Shown here in pieces: positions 52,177-60,917 of a stretch of 64,000 nt of DNA. A program made the position numbers and the translations under genes. The DNA is taken from the NCBI RefSeq assembly GCF_004217615.1, contig NZ_SHLD01000001.1:6882001-6946000 (forward strand), read 5' to 3'. The stretch comes from Micromonospora kangleipakensis. GTDB taxonomy: Bacteria; Actinomycetota; Actinomycetes; Mycobacteriales; Micromonosporaceae. A model generated the notes under the pieces. It did no database searches. It had not been told where the DNA came from and was given only the letters and a program-made list of their open reading frames with translations. Positions within the stretch are counted from its first letter, which is position 1; each line of letters opens with the position of its first letter.

Positions 52177-53725
52177 TCGAGGTGAACTCCCAGGTGTTCT
52201 GGGCGATGCCGGAGCAGTTGGAGACCACGCCCCCGCCCGGGCAGGGCCGGTCGCGGTTGACCGACCAGAAGGTGAACCGGGACAACCCCCGGGCCCTCGC
52301 CCAGTCGCGGATCTGGGTCCAGGTGGCCGGGGAGGTCAGCTCCTGCTGGTCGGAGAGGCCGTTCATGCCGGAGATGCCCATGTGCGTGTACGTGGTGGCG
52401 TCGGACCAGCCGAAGGCGTTCTTCAACGCGTTCTTCAGCCCCTCGGCGGCGTTCACCGTGCTCTGGTACATGTTCGTCCCGCCGCCGAAGTCGAACGGCA
52501 TGATCGTGAAGGTGTCGATGTCGGCGCCGAGCGCGGCGGCCTGGTTGATCAGCCGGGTGCCCCACCAGGACGGCCCGGAGGTCGTGGTGCCGAAGGTGAC
52601 GATCGTCTTGATCCCCGGGTTGTTCTGCTTGACGATCTTCAGGGCGCCGAGGATCCGGTCCTGCACCACCTCGTTCTCGAACTCGTCGCTGTTCTCGATG
52701 TCGATGTCGATGGCCTTCAGCCCGTACGCGTTGATCACCTGCTGGTACGCCCCGGCGAGGGCGCTCGCCGAGGAGCAGTTCGGGCCGAGCTTGTTGCCGC
52801 TCCACCCGCCGAAGGACGGGATCACGTCGCCGCCGGCCGCCCGGATCGCGGCGATGGTGCTGGCGTGCGCGCCGCCGGTGAGCGGGCCGAAGCCGTCCCA
52901 GGCCGGCGTGCAGCCGCCGCCGGAGAGGACGAACGCGATGGTGAACCACTTGATCCCGGTCGCGCCCAGCAGGGTCGACGGCGCGGGCGGGTCGCCCCAG
53001 CCCGGGTAGAGGTAGGGCGCGGCGGCCATCGCGCCGCTCCCGCCGCCGGTGCAGCCGGTCGTGCTGGCCGACACCGCCGCCGACTTCGCCGACTCGCCGC
53101 TGGCGTTGTACGCGGCCACCGTGTAGCTGTGCGCCGTGCAGGCGGCCAGCCCGGAGGCGGTCGCGGAGGTGCCGGTGACGGTGGCCTTCACCGCCGTGCC
53201 CTCGTACACCCGGTAGCCGGTGACCGTGCCGGAGACGGCGTTCCAGGCCAGCGAGACCGAGGAGCTGGTGGTGCCGGTGACCCGCAGCCCGCCCGGGGTG
53301 GCCGGGGCGGACGGGTTGCCCCCTCCCCCGCCGGTGCAGGAGCCGCCGTTGACCGTGCAGTTGGTCGGGTCGCCGGTGCCGCTGACGATGAAGCCGAAGG
53401 TGGTGCTGGCGCCCGGGGCGAGGGCGCCGTTCCAGGACTGGTTGACCGCGGTGACGTGCTGGCCGGAGGTGGTCAGCAGGGCGTCCCAGAACGAGCCGAC
53501 GGCGCTGCCGGCGGGCAGGTCGAACTGGACGTTCCACGAGGAGATGCTCGCCGAGCTGTTGTTGGTGACGGTGAACTTGGCCTCGTACCCGCTGCTCCAG
53601 CTGGAGGTGCGGACGAAGGCGGCGGTGGCGGCGGAGGCCGGTGGCGCGGCCATGACGGTGGCCGCGACCAGGGCGGCGGCGAAGGCGGCGGCGAACGTCG
53701 CCACGCGGGTGGGGCGGAGTTTCAC
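52160..53725 (-). CDS. Secreted chitinase: CBM2, fibronectin III and GH18 domains
   Basis: 521 aa. A signal peptide ends near ASAATAAF. Then a CBM2 cellulose/chitin-binding domain (residues about 33-125, with WNVQFDLPAGSAV and QSWNGALAPGASTTFGF), a Gly linker, an Fn3 domain (LRVTGTTSSSVSLAWNAVS), and a GH18 barrel from about residue 230. The catalytic motif is LKAIDIDIENS, with the essential Glu after Asp-x-Asp-x. FTFWSVNRDRPCPGG marks the end of the barrel. Endochitinases of the ChiC/ChiD type in Streptomyces look alike. The GTG at 53725 follows GGGAGGACACC. It lies 74 bases after the other chitinase and is probably cotranscribed. Confidence 0.92.
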   Translation of the reverse strand: MKLRPTRVATFAAAFAAALVAATVMAAPPASAATAAFVRTSSWSSGYEAKFTVTNNSSASISSWNVQFDLPAGSAVGSFWDALLTTSGQHVTAVNQSWNGALAPGASTTFGFIVSGTGDPTNCTVNGGSCTGGGGGNPSAPATPGGLRVTGTTSSSVSLAWNAVSGTVTGYRVYEGTAVKATVTGTSATASGLAACTAHSYTVAAYNASGESAKSAAVSASTTGCTGGGSGAMAAAPYLYPGWGDPPAPSTLLGATGIKWFTIAFVLSGGGCTPAWDGFGPLTGGAHASTIAAIRAAGGDVIPSFGGWSGNKLGPNCSSASALAGAYQQVINAYGLKAIDIDIENSDEFENEVVQDRILGALKIVKQNNPGIKTIVTFGTTTSGPSWWGTRLINQAAALGADIDTFTIMPFDFGGGTNMYQSTVNAAEGLKNALKNAFGWSDATTYTHMGISGMNGLSDQQELTSPATWTQIRDWARARGLSRFTFWSVNRDRPCPGGGVVSNCSGIAQNTWEFTSITAQY

Positions 53726-53799
53726 GGTGTCCTCCCGGGACCTGAGGTGGTGGGGGGTGCCGGCCCGGGCGGACCGGCGGTCGTGGTGGGGGCCCGGGG

Positions 53800-55176
53800 T
53801 CAGGGCAGGGTGGTCAGGTGCGGCTTGACCGTGCGGGCGAAGGTGGTGCCGTTGCTGACGTCCCAGTTGACCGACCAGGTCATCGCGCCGCGGATGCCCG
53901 GGTAGGTGCGCGGCGGGCGGAAGCTGCCGCAGTTGGTGCCGGTGGCCAGGCAGTCGAGGGCGGCGTTGACCACGCTCGGGGCGACGATGCCGCCGCCGGC
54001 CGCGCCCGGCCCGGCGGGCAGGCCGAGGCCGACCTGGTCGGGGCGGAGCCCGTTCTCCAACTGGATGCAGGCCAGCGCGACGATGAAGTTCACCGTGCCC
54101 TGGCTGTACGCGGCATTCTGGTCACAGCCGAGCATCGCCCCGGAGTTGTAGAACTGGGTGTTGACGACGGTGAGGATGTCCCGGATGTCGAGGGCGAGCT
54201 TGAAGTAGCCGCCGGCCGGGGACTGCATGTCGATGGTCTGCGGCGCCATCGTGATGATCAGCCCGGCGCCGACCTTCGCCCGCAGCGCGCGCAGCGCCTG
54301 CGCCATGAACGTCGGATTGAGGCCGTTCTCCAGGTCGATGTCGACGCCGTCGAAGCCGTACCGCTGGATCAGCGCGTAGGTGGTGTCCGCGAAGGCGGTG
54401 GCGGAGGCGGCGTCGTTGACCGCGACCCGGCCGGCCTCGCCGCCGATGGAGAGGATCACCTTGCGGCCCTGCCCGTGCAGGGTGCGGACGTCGGCGGTGA
54501 AGTCGGCGTCGGGGTAGCCGCCGAGGGCCGCGGCGAGGCCGGGATCGACGGCGAAGGCGACCGCGCCGGGCGTGGCGGTGGCCTCGCCGAAGGCGACGGC
54601 CACAACGTCGTACTCGGCGGGGACGTCCCGCAGCCGCAGCTCTACCGCCGGGTTGTCGAAGTTGTGCCAGTAGCCGGTGAGCAGGTGCTTCGGCAGCCCG
54701 GTCGACGGCGGCGGGGTGGTGGTCGGCGGTGGCGTGGTGGGCGGGGTGGTGCTCGGCGGGGCGCTGGTCGGCGTGGTCCCCCCGCCGCAGGGGGCGCCGT
54801 TGAGCTGGCAGTTGGTCGGAGTGCCCGGTCCGCTGGCGAGGAAGCCGAAGGAGACCGAGGCGCCGGGGGCGATGCTGCCGTTCCAGGACCGGTTGGTGAA
54901 GGTGGACCGCTGGCCGGTGGTGGTGAGCAGGGCGTCCCAGTAGGTGCCGACGGTGGTCCCGGCCGGCAGGTCGAAGGAGACGGTCCACCCGGAGATGGTG
55001 CTGGCGCCGCCGTTGGTGATCGTGTACTTCCCCTCCCAGCCGGTGCCCCAGTCGGCGGTCTTCCCGAAGCTGGCGGTCGGGCCGGCGGCGTACGCGGGCA
55101 GCGCCGCCGCCGCCGCGCCGAGGGTGGCCGCCAGCGCGGCAACCACCGACAGGACAAGGGATCCGGACCGTTTCAT
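53800..55176 (-). CDS. Secreted chitinase: CBM2 and GH18 domains
   Basis: 458 aa from ATG 55176, which has GGAGGGTCGC ahead of it; the frame is open 13 codons earlier, but those lie at the transcription start. Signal peptide, then CBM2 (TVSFDLPAGTTVG, NRSWNGSIAPGASVSFGF), a Thr/Pro linker, and a GH18 domain with KVILSIGGEAG and the catalytic FDGVDIDLENG. MTWSVNWDVSNGTTF closes the barrel, with Trp in the substrate cleft. It hydrolyses chitin outside the cell. First gene of a two-chitinase unit. Confidence 0.93.
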   Translation of the reverse strand: MKRSGSLVLSVVAALAATLGAAAAALPAYAAGPTASFGKTADWGTGWEGKYTITNGGASTISGWTVSFDLPAGTTVGTYWDALLTTTGQRSTFTNRSWNGSIAPGASVSFGFLASGPGTPTNCQLNGAPCGGGTTPTSAPPSTTPPTTPPPTTTPPPSTGLPKHLLTGYWHNFDNPAVELRLRDVPAEYDVVAVAFGEATATPGAVAFAVDPGLAAALGGYPDADFTADVRTLHGQGRKVILSIGGEAGRVAVNDAASATAFADTTYALIQRYGFDGVDIDLENGLNPTFMAQALRALRAKVGAGLIITMAPQTIDMQSPAGGYFKLALDIRDILTVVNTQFYNSGAMLGCDQNAAYSQGTVNFIVALACIQLENGLRPDQVGLGLPAGPGAAGGGIVAPSVVNAALDCLATGTNCGSFRPPRTYPGIRGAMTWSVNWDVSNGTTFARTVKPHLTTLP

Positions 55177-55225
55177 GCGACCCTCCACACCCACACGGGC
55201 ATCCATGGACGTCAACGTCAGGCTA

Positions 55226-55254
55226 TTATTAAGACTGTTAACTGTTTCTGTCCA
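55226..55254 (-). promoter_or_regulatory. Sigma-70-type promoter of the chitinase genes
   Basis: On the minus strand TGGACA (55254-55249) and TAATAA (55231-55226) are spaced exactly 17 bases. Transcription would start near 55219, giving a leader of about 43 bases to the ATG at 55176. The spacer holds a short repeat (ACTGTT twice on the plus strand) that may be a regulator site. This AT-rich island stands out in the local sequence. Confidence 0.7.
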
Positions 55255-55316
55255 GAGGGCGTGGAGAGGGCCCCCTCCCGGGCCGGAAGCGACGGGAGGG
55301 GACCCCGGCCGACGCC

Positions 55317-56744
55317 TCAGCGGCGGAAGGTGAACCAGTTGACGTTGACGAAGTCGGCCGGCTGGCCGCTGGTGAAGGTGAGGTAGACGCTGTGCCGACC
55401 GGTCACCGCCGAGACGTTGCCCGGCACCGAGATCCAGCTCTGCCAGCCGCCGGTGTTGCCGACGGCGAAGCTGCCGATCGGCGCGGCGGTCGGGCTGTCC
55501 AGCCGGACCTCCACCAGGCCGCTCACCCCGCCCGCCGCCCCGGAGGCGACCCGGGCCAGGAAGTCACGCGGCCCGGTGGCCCCGAAGTCCACGTTGTCGT
55601 ACCGGGCCCAGTCGCCGTTGCGCAGGTAGCCGATGTCCTGCCCACCCTCGGCGCAGGCCTCGACGATCACCCCGTTCTGGACGGTGAACGCCTCCGCCTG
55701 GATCGTGCCGTACGCGTCCACCGTCCCGCCCGGCGGCGGCGTGGACGTGGTCGGGCTCGGCGACGGACTGGTGCCACCCCGGCGGTAGACCGCCACGTAG
55801 TCGACCAGCATCGGCCGGCCGGAGACGGTCGCCGCGGTCGGCGTGGTGGCGCCGGCGACGCCGTTCGGGAACGAGCCGCCCATCGCCACGTTGAGCAGCA
55901 GGAAGTAGCCGGCATGGCTGGTCATCTGACCCCAGTACGGGTCGCCGACCTGGCTCTGGCTGACGGTATGGAAGAGCTGGCCGTCGACGTACCAGCGCAG
56001 CTGCTGCGGGCTGACCGAGGCGTCCCACTCGAAGCGGTAGGCGTGGAACGCGGACTGACAGGTGCTGCCGGGACAGGCCCGGGTGACGCCCAGGCCGTTG
56101 AACTCGTTGCACGGGCCGCCCGGGGCGTACCCGCAGTGCAGCGCGCCCCAGACCTGGTTCAGCCCGTTGACGTTCTCCATCACGTCGAACTCGCCGATGC
56201 CCGGCCAGTTCTGGTAGTTGCCCCGGTACGGCGAGCCGAGCGCCCAGAAGGCGGGCCAGTAGCCGGCCGCCTGGGTGCCCGTCACATTCGGCATCTGGAT
56301 CCGCCCCTCCAGGGCGAGCACTCCCCCGGCCGGCGGCTTGAAGTCGGCCCGGACCGTCTCGATCCGGGCCGAGGTCCACCGGCCGGCGGCGTCGCGCAGC
56401 GGGGTGATCCGCAGGTTGCCGGCGCCGTCCTGGGCGAGGTTGGCGGTGCTGGCGGTGTAGGTCTGGATCTCGCCGGTGCCCCAGTTGGCCGGGCCGCCCG
56501 GGTAGCTGGTGCCGGTGTCGATGATCCAGTTGGCCGAGGACGGCAGGGCGCCGGCCGCGCCGGTGAAGTCGTCGCTCCAGACCAGGTTCCAGCCGGCTGC
56601 GGGCGGCGGCACGGCGGCGTGCGCGGTCATCGAGGCGACGACCAGGGCGGTGGTGGTGGCGAGCACGGCCGCGGCCAGCGCGAGCCGGCGGCCTGAGCGG
56701 CGCAGGGTGGACGGGGCGGCGGACGCCGCCGGGACAGGACTCAT
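55317..56744 (-). CDS. Secreted GH16 beta-glucanase with CBM6
   Basis: 475 aa. A signal peptide runs through LALAAAVLATTTALVVASM to about residue 45. The GH16 domain follows (LVWSDDFTGAAGALP, the catalytic GIGEFDVMENV with its two Glu, and LLLNVAMGGSFPNG). A Ser/Pro/Thr linker leads to a C-terminal CBM6 (IQAEAF, IGYLRNGDWARYDNVDFG). Likely cleaves beta-1,3- or mixed-linkage glucans in fungal or plant walls. The start ATG 56744 lies 30 bases downstream of a CebR-type palindrome. Confidence 0.93.
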   Translation of the reverse strand: MSPVPAASAAPSTLRRSGRRLALAAAVLATTTALVVASMTAHAAVPPPAAGWNLVWSDDFTGAAGALPSSANWIIDTGTSYPGGPANWGTGEIQTYTASTANLAQDGAGNLRITPLRDAAGRWTSARIETVRADFKPPAGGVLALEGRIQMPNVTGTQAAGYWPAFWALGSPYRGNYQNWPGIGEFDVMENVNGLNQVWGALHCGYAPGGPCNEFNGLGVTRACPGSTCQSAFHAYRFEWDASVSPQQLRWYVDGQLFHTVSQSQVGDPYWGQMTSHAGYFLLLNVAMGGSFPNGVAGATTPTAATVSGRPMLVDYVAVYRRGGTSPSPSPTTSTPPPGGTVDAYGTIQAEAFTVQNGVIVEACAEGGQDIGYLRNGDWARYDNVDFGATGPRDFLARVASGAAGGVSGLVEVRLDSPTAAPIGSFAVGNTGGWQSWISVPGNVSAVTGRHSVYLTFTSGQPADFVNVNWFTFRR

Positions 56745-56773
56745 CGAGGTGCCTCTCTGCGGGGACGGGGGAA

Positions 56774-56789
56774 CAGAGAGCGCTCTCTG
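56774..56789. promoter_or_regulatory. CebR-like operator upstream of the GH16 gene
   Basis: CAGAGAGCGCTCTCTG is a perfect 16-base palindrome with the GAGCGCTC core of LacI-family sugar regulators such as Streptomyces CebR (known consensus TGGGAGCGCTCCCA). It sits 30-45 bases ahead of the start codon. Induction by cello- or laminari-oligosaccharides is a reasonable inference. Confidence 0.7.
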
Positions 56790-56820
56790 AGGCGTTTTCT
56801 GCGCGCCCGACGGGCACTTG

Positions 56821-57564
56821 TCAACGTCCGTCGATGTCTGCCGGCTGCGGCCGACGCAGCGTCACCTGCTCCAGCGCGGTCCAGCCGGTGGTGGTGACCA
56901 GGTAGAGCACGGCCGCCAGCGGCACCACCAACGCCACCAGCACCGTGGCGTACGGCAGCAGCGGCAGCAGCCGGCCCAGCGTCGCCGCGCCCGGCCCCTC
57001 GGTCGGCGTGCCGGCGACGGTGCCGGTGGCCGCGGCCGCCCGGCGGGCCCGCCGCGACGAGTACCAGGCCAGGACGAGCAGCGCCACCAGCAGCACCCCG
57101 AAGACCGCGACCACCGGCCCGGTGAGCCCGTCGCCGAGGTGCCAGCCCAGCGGCACCCCGGCCAGCCGCTCGTCGAGCAGCCTGGCGCCGCCGTCGCCGG
57201 TGGCGAAGAGGCGGTACATGACCAGGAAGAACGGCGCCTGGAGCAGCGCCGGGAGGCAGCCGGCGACCGGGCTGGCGCCGGCCCGCCGGTACAGCGCGAA
57301 CAACTCGCTCTGCAGCTTGGCGGGGTCGTCGGCGTACCGGCGCTGGAGGTCACGGACCTCGGGGGCGAGCGCCGCGCGGCGCCGCTCCCCGCGGACCTGC
57401 GCCAGGGTGAGCGGCGAGATGAGCAGGCGGACGCCGATGGTGAACAGGACGATCGCGGCGGCCGTGGCCGCGCCGCCGGTCAGCGGGTCGAGCGTGCCGG
57501 CGAGCCAGGTGACGACGGAGGCGGCGACGGTGGCCGCGGCGTGCAGTGGTGCGAAGGCGAGCAT
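56821..57564 (-). CDS. YidC/Oxa1-family membrane insertase paralogue
   Basis: 247 aa with about five hydrophobic segments. The signature GCLPALLQAPFFLVMYRLFA and the preceding helical hairpin EVRDLQRRYADDPAKLQSEL identify the family, which inserts proteins into the membrane. It is smaller than the main actinobacterial YidC (over 350 aa) and not beside rpmH/rnpA, so it is a second copy. It may be specialised for particular clients. The DUF6412 gene lies about 95 bases upstream in the same direction. Confidence 0.87.
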   Translation of the reverse strand: MLAFAPLHAAATVAASVVTWLAGTLDPLTGGAATAAAIVLFTIGVRLLISPLTLAQVRGERRRAALAPEVRDLQRRYADDPAKLQSELFALYRRAGASPVAGCLPALLQAPFFLVMYRLFATGDGGARLLDERLAGVPLGWHLGDGLTGPVVAVFGVLLVALLVLAWYSSRRARRAAAATGTVAGTPTEGPGAATLGRLLPLLPYATVLVALVVPLAAVLYLVTTTGWTALEQVTLRRPQPADIDGR

Positions 57565-57658
57565 GGGTGACCCCTCGGTCCGATTCCGGAGGTCCCGGCG
57601 GGACGACGCGTCCCGGCGGGACGGATGACGACGGAATCGGCCGCGCGGCGACGCAGTG

Positions 57659-57982
57659 CTACGCGGCCGAGGGGCGCGGGCCGGGGGCGCGCGGTCGTGA
57701 TCGACCGGCCGCGTCCGGGTCGACCTGCCGGGGCACGCGACGACCGCGGGCCCGGGCCCGCAGCGCGGTGGCGAGCCGGCCGGACCGGGGCGCCCCCGGC
57801 AGCGCCCGCGACCGGAGGGCGAGCAGCGTGGCCAGCAGCAGCGCGGCGGCGACCGCCGCGCCGGCGAGCAGCTCGACCGGGCGGTCGGCCAGCACGGTGA
57901 GCTGGGCGAGGGCGTACGCCCACGTCCCCGCCACCGCCATCAGCAACCCCGGCACGCCGACCAGCCTAGGACCCGGTGTCAC
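57659..57982 (-). CDS. DUF6412-type small membrane protein
   Basis: 107 aa from GTG 57982. Two hydrophobic segments (VGVPGLLMAVAGTWAYALA and VELLAGAAVAAALLLATLLA) are followed by a basic, Arg/Pro-rich tail. Small proteins like this sit next to a YidC paralogue in many actinobacteria, suggesting a joint role, which is inferred only from neighbourhood. A longer upstream frame is open but has no likeness or ribosome site. Confidence 0.6.
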   Translation of the reverse strand: MTPGPRLVGVPGLLMAVAGTWAYALAQLTVLADRPVELLAGAAVAAALLLATLLALRSRALPGAPRSGRLATALRARARGRRVPRQVDPDAAGRSRPRAPGPRPSAA

Positions 57983-58189
57983 GGCCGACGGCGGCAATCG
58001 CGGCGCCGGCTGGGGATGGTCCGCTCCGGGTCGCCGACCTGGGGGCGCCCGGCCCCCCAGGTGGGCGTCCTGGTCGCGTCCCCCGACCGACACGCCGGCC
58101 AGCCGTTTTCCCGCGCCGACACGGTGGGTAATGGGCCGTGGACGACGCGGCACGGCGCCGCGGTCGGCGCGGAACGGACGGTGAGCGCG

Positions 58190-59329
58190 ATGAGCGGGTC
58201 AGTCGCGGAGCGGGAACGGAACACCGCCGCGGGCGGCACCGACCTGTTCACCGTCGGCGTCGAGGAGGAGTTCCTGCTCGTCGACCCGCACACCGGCGCC
58301 GCCGTACCGGCCGTCGACCTGGTCATGGACCAGGTGCCGGCCGAGCTGCGCGGCCAGGTCCAGCGGGAGTTCCAGACCAGCCAGATCGAGATCGGCAGCC
58401 CGCCCGGGCTGGAACTCTCGTCGATCCGGCACTCGCTCGGGGTGCTGCGCGCCGCGCTGGCCGACGCCGCCGAGCGGGCCGGCGTACGGGTGCTCGCCAT
58501 CGGCACCGGCCCGGTGGACGGCCCGGTGCCGCCGGTCGTCGACAAGCCCCGCTTCGACCGGATGATCGAGCGGTTCCGGCTGCTCGTGCCCGGCCCGGGC
58601 AACAACGGCATGCACGTGCACGTCGGCATCCCCGACCCGGACACCGGCGTGCAGGTGCTCAACCACGTCCGCCCCTGGCTGCCGATCCTGCACGCGGTGA
58701 CCACCAACTCCCCGTTCGCCAAGGGCGAGGACACCGGCTACGCGAGCTGGCGGTCGGTGGAGTGGGAACGCTGGCCGTCGGTGGCGCCCAGCCCCTTCCT
58801 GGCGTCCCACGAGCACTACCAGCGGCTGATCCGGCAGCTCATCGCCAGCGGGGTGATGCTCGACGAGGGGATGCTCTACTGGTACGCCCGGCTGTCGGCG
58901 AAGTACCCGACGGTGGAGATCCGGATCGGCGACGTCTGCCCCTCGGTGGACGACGCGGTACTGGTCGCCGCCCTGGTCCGGGCCCTGGTGGCGACCGCGA
59001 TGACGGACATCGCTGCCGGCCGGGCGGCCCTCCGGACCGACCACCACCTGCTCGTCGCCGCGCACTGGCGGGCCGCGCACGACGGGCTGGAGGGCGAGGG
59101 CGTCGACCTGACCGACGGCGAGCTGCGGCCGACGTGGGAGCTGCTGGAGAAGCTGGTCGACCGGGTCCGACCGGACCTGGCGCGACACGGCGACCTCGAC
59201 CAGGTGACTGACCTGCTGGGCGGGCTGCGCCGGCACGGCAGCGGAGCCGCCCGGCAGCGCGCCGTCTTCGCCCGTACCGGCCGGATGGTCGACGTGGTCG
59301 AGGACCTGGCCCGGCAGACCCGTGGCTGA
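58190..59329 (+). CDS. Carboxylate-amine ligase, glutamate-cysteine ligase type 2 (YbdK) family
   Basis: 379 aa. GVEEEFLLVDPHTGAAVPA, QREFQTSQIEIGSPPGLELS, NNGMHVHVGIPDPDTGVQVL and YPTVEIRIGDVCPSVDDAVL are the family's conserved blocks, with the ATP- and metal-binding Glu and His residues. YbdK of E. coli has weak glutamate-cysteine ligase activity; actinobacteria make mycothiol rather than glutathione, so the true substrate is open. ATG 58190 is chosen; GTG 58181 is also possible. The next gene is a CoA-disulfide-reductase-like enzyme 60 bases on. Confidence 0.88.
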   Translation: MSGSVAERERNTAAGGTDLFTVGVEEEFLLVDPHTGAAVPAVDLVMDQVPAELRGQVQREFQTSQIEIGSPPGLELSSIRHSLGVLRAALADAAERAGVRVLAIGTGPVDGPVPPVVDKPRFDRMIERFRLLVPGPGNNGMHVHVGIPDPDTGVQVLNHVRPWLPILHAVTTNSPFAKGEDTGYASWRSVEWERWPSVAPSPFLASHEHYQRLIRQLIASGVMLDEGMLYWYARLSAKYPTVEIRIGDVCPSVDDAVLVAALVRALVATAMTDIAAGRAALRTDHHLLVAAHWRAAHDGLEGEGVDLTDGELRPTWELLEKLVDRVRPDLARHGDLDQVTDLLGGLRRHGSGAARQRAVFARTGRMVDVVEDLARQTRG

Positions 59330-59389
59330 CCGGCGCGGCCCGGACCGGGGCGCGCGGGTCGGCCCCGCGGGCGATCTCCGCGTGACAGG

Positions 59390-60778
59390 ATGGTCGTCGT
59401 GGCGGAACGGCTGATCGTCGTCGGCGGGGACGCGGCCGGGATGGCCGCCGCGTCCCAGGCCCGGCGTCGCCGCAACCGCGACGACCTGTCGATCGTCGCC
59501 TTCGAGCGGGGGCACTTCACCTCCTACTCCGCCTGCGGCATCCCCTACTGGATCAGCGGGGTGGTGCCCGACCGCGACCAGCTCATCGCCCGCGACCCGG
59601 TCACCTTCCGGGAGTCCTTCGACATCGACATTCGGCTCCGGCACGAGGTGACCGCCATCGACCTGGAGCGGCGCGAGGTGATCGCCCGGGACCTGGCGGG
59701 CGGCGGGGAGGTCCGCGAAGGCTTCGACACCCTGATGTACGCCGCCGGCGCGGTCCCGGTGAAGCCCGCGTGGGCGCGGACCGACGCCGCCGGGGTGTTC
59801 GGCGTGCAGACCCTCGACGACGGTGCGGCGCTGCTCGACTGGCTGGAACGGGAGCCCCGGCCCCGGCGGGCGGTGGTGATCGGCGGCGGCTACATCGGCG
59901 TCGAGATGGCCGAGGCGCTGATCCAGCGGGGCCTCACCGTCGACCTGGTCGAACAGGCCGACCAGCCGATGTCCACCGTGGACGGCGACATGGCCGAGCT
60001 GGTCGCCGACGCGATGCGCGGCATCGGCATCCACATCCGTACCGGCCTGACGGTCACCGGGCTGGAGGAGCGGGACGGCCGGATCACCGCCGTGGTCACC
60101 GCCGAGGGGCCGATGCCGGCCGACGTCGTGGTCCTGGGTCTCGGCGTACGCCCGAACACGGCCCTGGCGGAGTCCGCCGGCCTGCCGGTCGGACCGACCG
60201 GCGGGATCCGCACGGACCGGCGGATGCGGGTGCCCGGGGTGCCCGGCGTCTGGGCCGCCGGGGACTGCGTGGAGACCCTGCACCGCGTCAGCGGGATGCC
60301 GGTGCACATCGCGCTCGGCACCCACGCCAACAAGCAGGGCCGGGTGGCCGGCATCAACATCGGCGGCGGGTACGCCACCTTCCCGGGCGTGATCGGCACG
60401 GCGGTGACCAAGGTCTGCGACCTGGAGGTGGGGCGTACCGGCCTGCGGGAACGGGACGCCGAAACGGCCGGCTTCGAGTTCGTCTCGGTGGTGGCCGAGT
60501 CGACGAACCGGGCCGGCTACTACCCGGGCGCCCGGAAGATGGCCGTCAAGCTGATCGCCGAGCGGCCCAGCGGCCGGCTCCTCGGGGCGCAGATCGTCGG
60601 CTGGTCCGAGGCGGCCAAACGGATCGACACGCTGGCCGTGGCGCTCTGGAACGGCATGACGGTGGACGCCATGACGGCGCTGGACCTGGGCTACGCCCCG
60701 CCGTACGCGCCGGTCTGGGACCCGGTGCTGATCGCGGCCCGCAAGGCCGTCGACGCCCTCGCCGGCGCCGAGCGCTGA
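59390..60778 (+). CDS. FAD-dependent oxidoreductase, CoA-disulfide reductase-like
   Basis: 462 aa. LIVVGGDAAGMAAASQARR is the N-terminal FAD site. The single active-site Cys lies in FTSYSACGIPYWISG near residue 48, as in CoA-disulfide reductase and NADH oxidases. VVIGGGYIGVEMAEALIQRG is the NAD(P)H site, GVWAAGDCVETLHRVSG the second FAD motif, and the C-terminal dimerisation domain ends TALDLGYAPPYAPVWDPVLI. A role in thiol redox balance fits the neighbouring ligase. Start ATG 59390 or GTG 59399. Confidence 0.9.
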   Translation: MVVVAERLIVVGGDAAGMAAASQARRRRNRDDLSIVAFERGHFTSYSACGIPYWISGVVPDRDQLIARDPVTFRESFDIDIRLRHEVTAIDLERREVIARDLAGGGEVREGFDTLMYAAGAVPVKPAWARTDAAGVFGVQTLDDGAALLDWLEREPRPRRAVVIGGGYIGVEMAEALIQRGLTVDLVEQADQPMSTVDGDMAELVADAMRGIGIHIRTGLTVTGLEERDGRITAVVTAEGPMPADVVVLGLGVRPNTALAESAGLPVGPTGGIRTDRRMRVPGVPGVWAAGDCVETLHRVSGMPVHIALGTHANKQGRVAGINIGGGYATFPGVIGTAVTKVCDLEVGRTGLRERDAETAGFEFVSVVAESTNRAGYYPGARKMAVKLIAERPSGRLLGAQIVGWSEAAKRIDTLAVALWNGMTVDAMTALDLGYAPPYAPVWDPVLIAARKAVDALAGAER

Positions 60779-60791
60779 CCCTTCCTCTCGA

Positions 60792-60838
60792 CTTTCGGGT
60801 GCGTTTGTCGCCAGGGCGACAAGAAACGTACCCGAAGT
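60792..60838 (+). terminator. Stem-loop after the CoA-disulfide-reductase-like gene
   Basis: TTCGGGTGCGTTTGTCGCC (from 60794) pairs with GGCGACAAGAAACGTACCCGAA (to 60836) around a two- to three-base loop, with one mismatch and a three-base bulge. It lies 14 bases past the stop. It may be a terminator or a copy of a dispersed extragenic repeat. Confidence 0.65.
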
Positions 60839-60917
60839 TCTTTGTCGGAGGGCGCGGTTAGCGTGTGCGCGCTGTCGCAGTGCCGGTTCCGGCGCCGATC
60901 CCCTCGGAGGCATCCCC

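Noticed and set aside
52160..56744. Natural-product gene cluster
   Set aside because: The genes are secreted glycan hydrolases with binding domains; no synthase, peptide synthetase or tailoring set is present.
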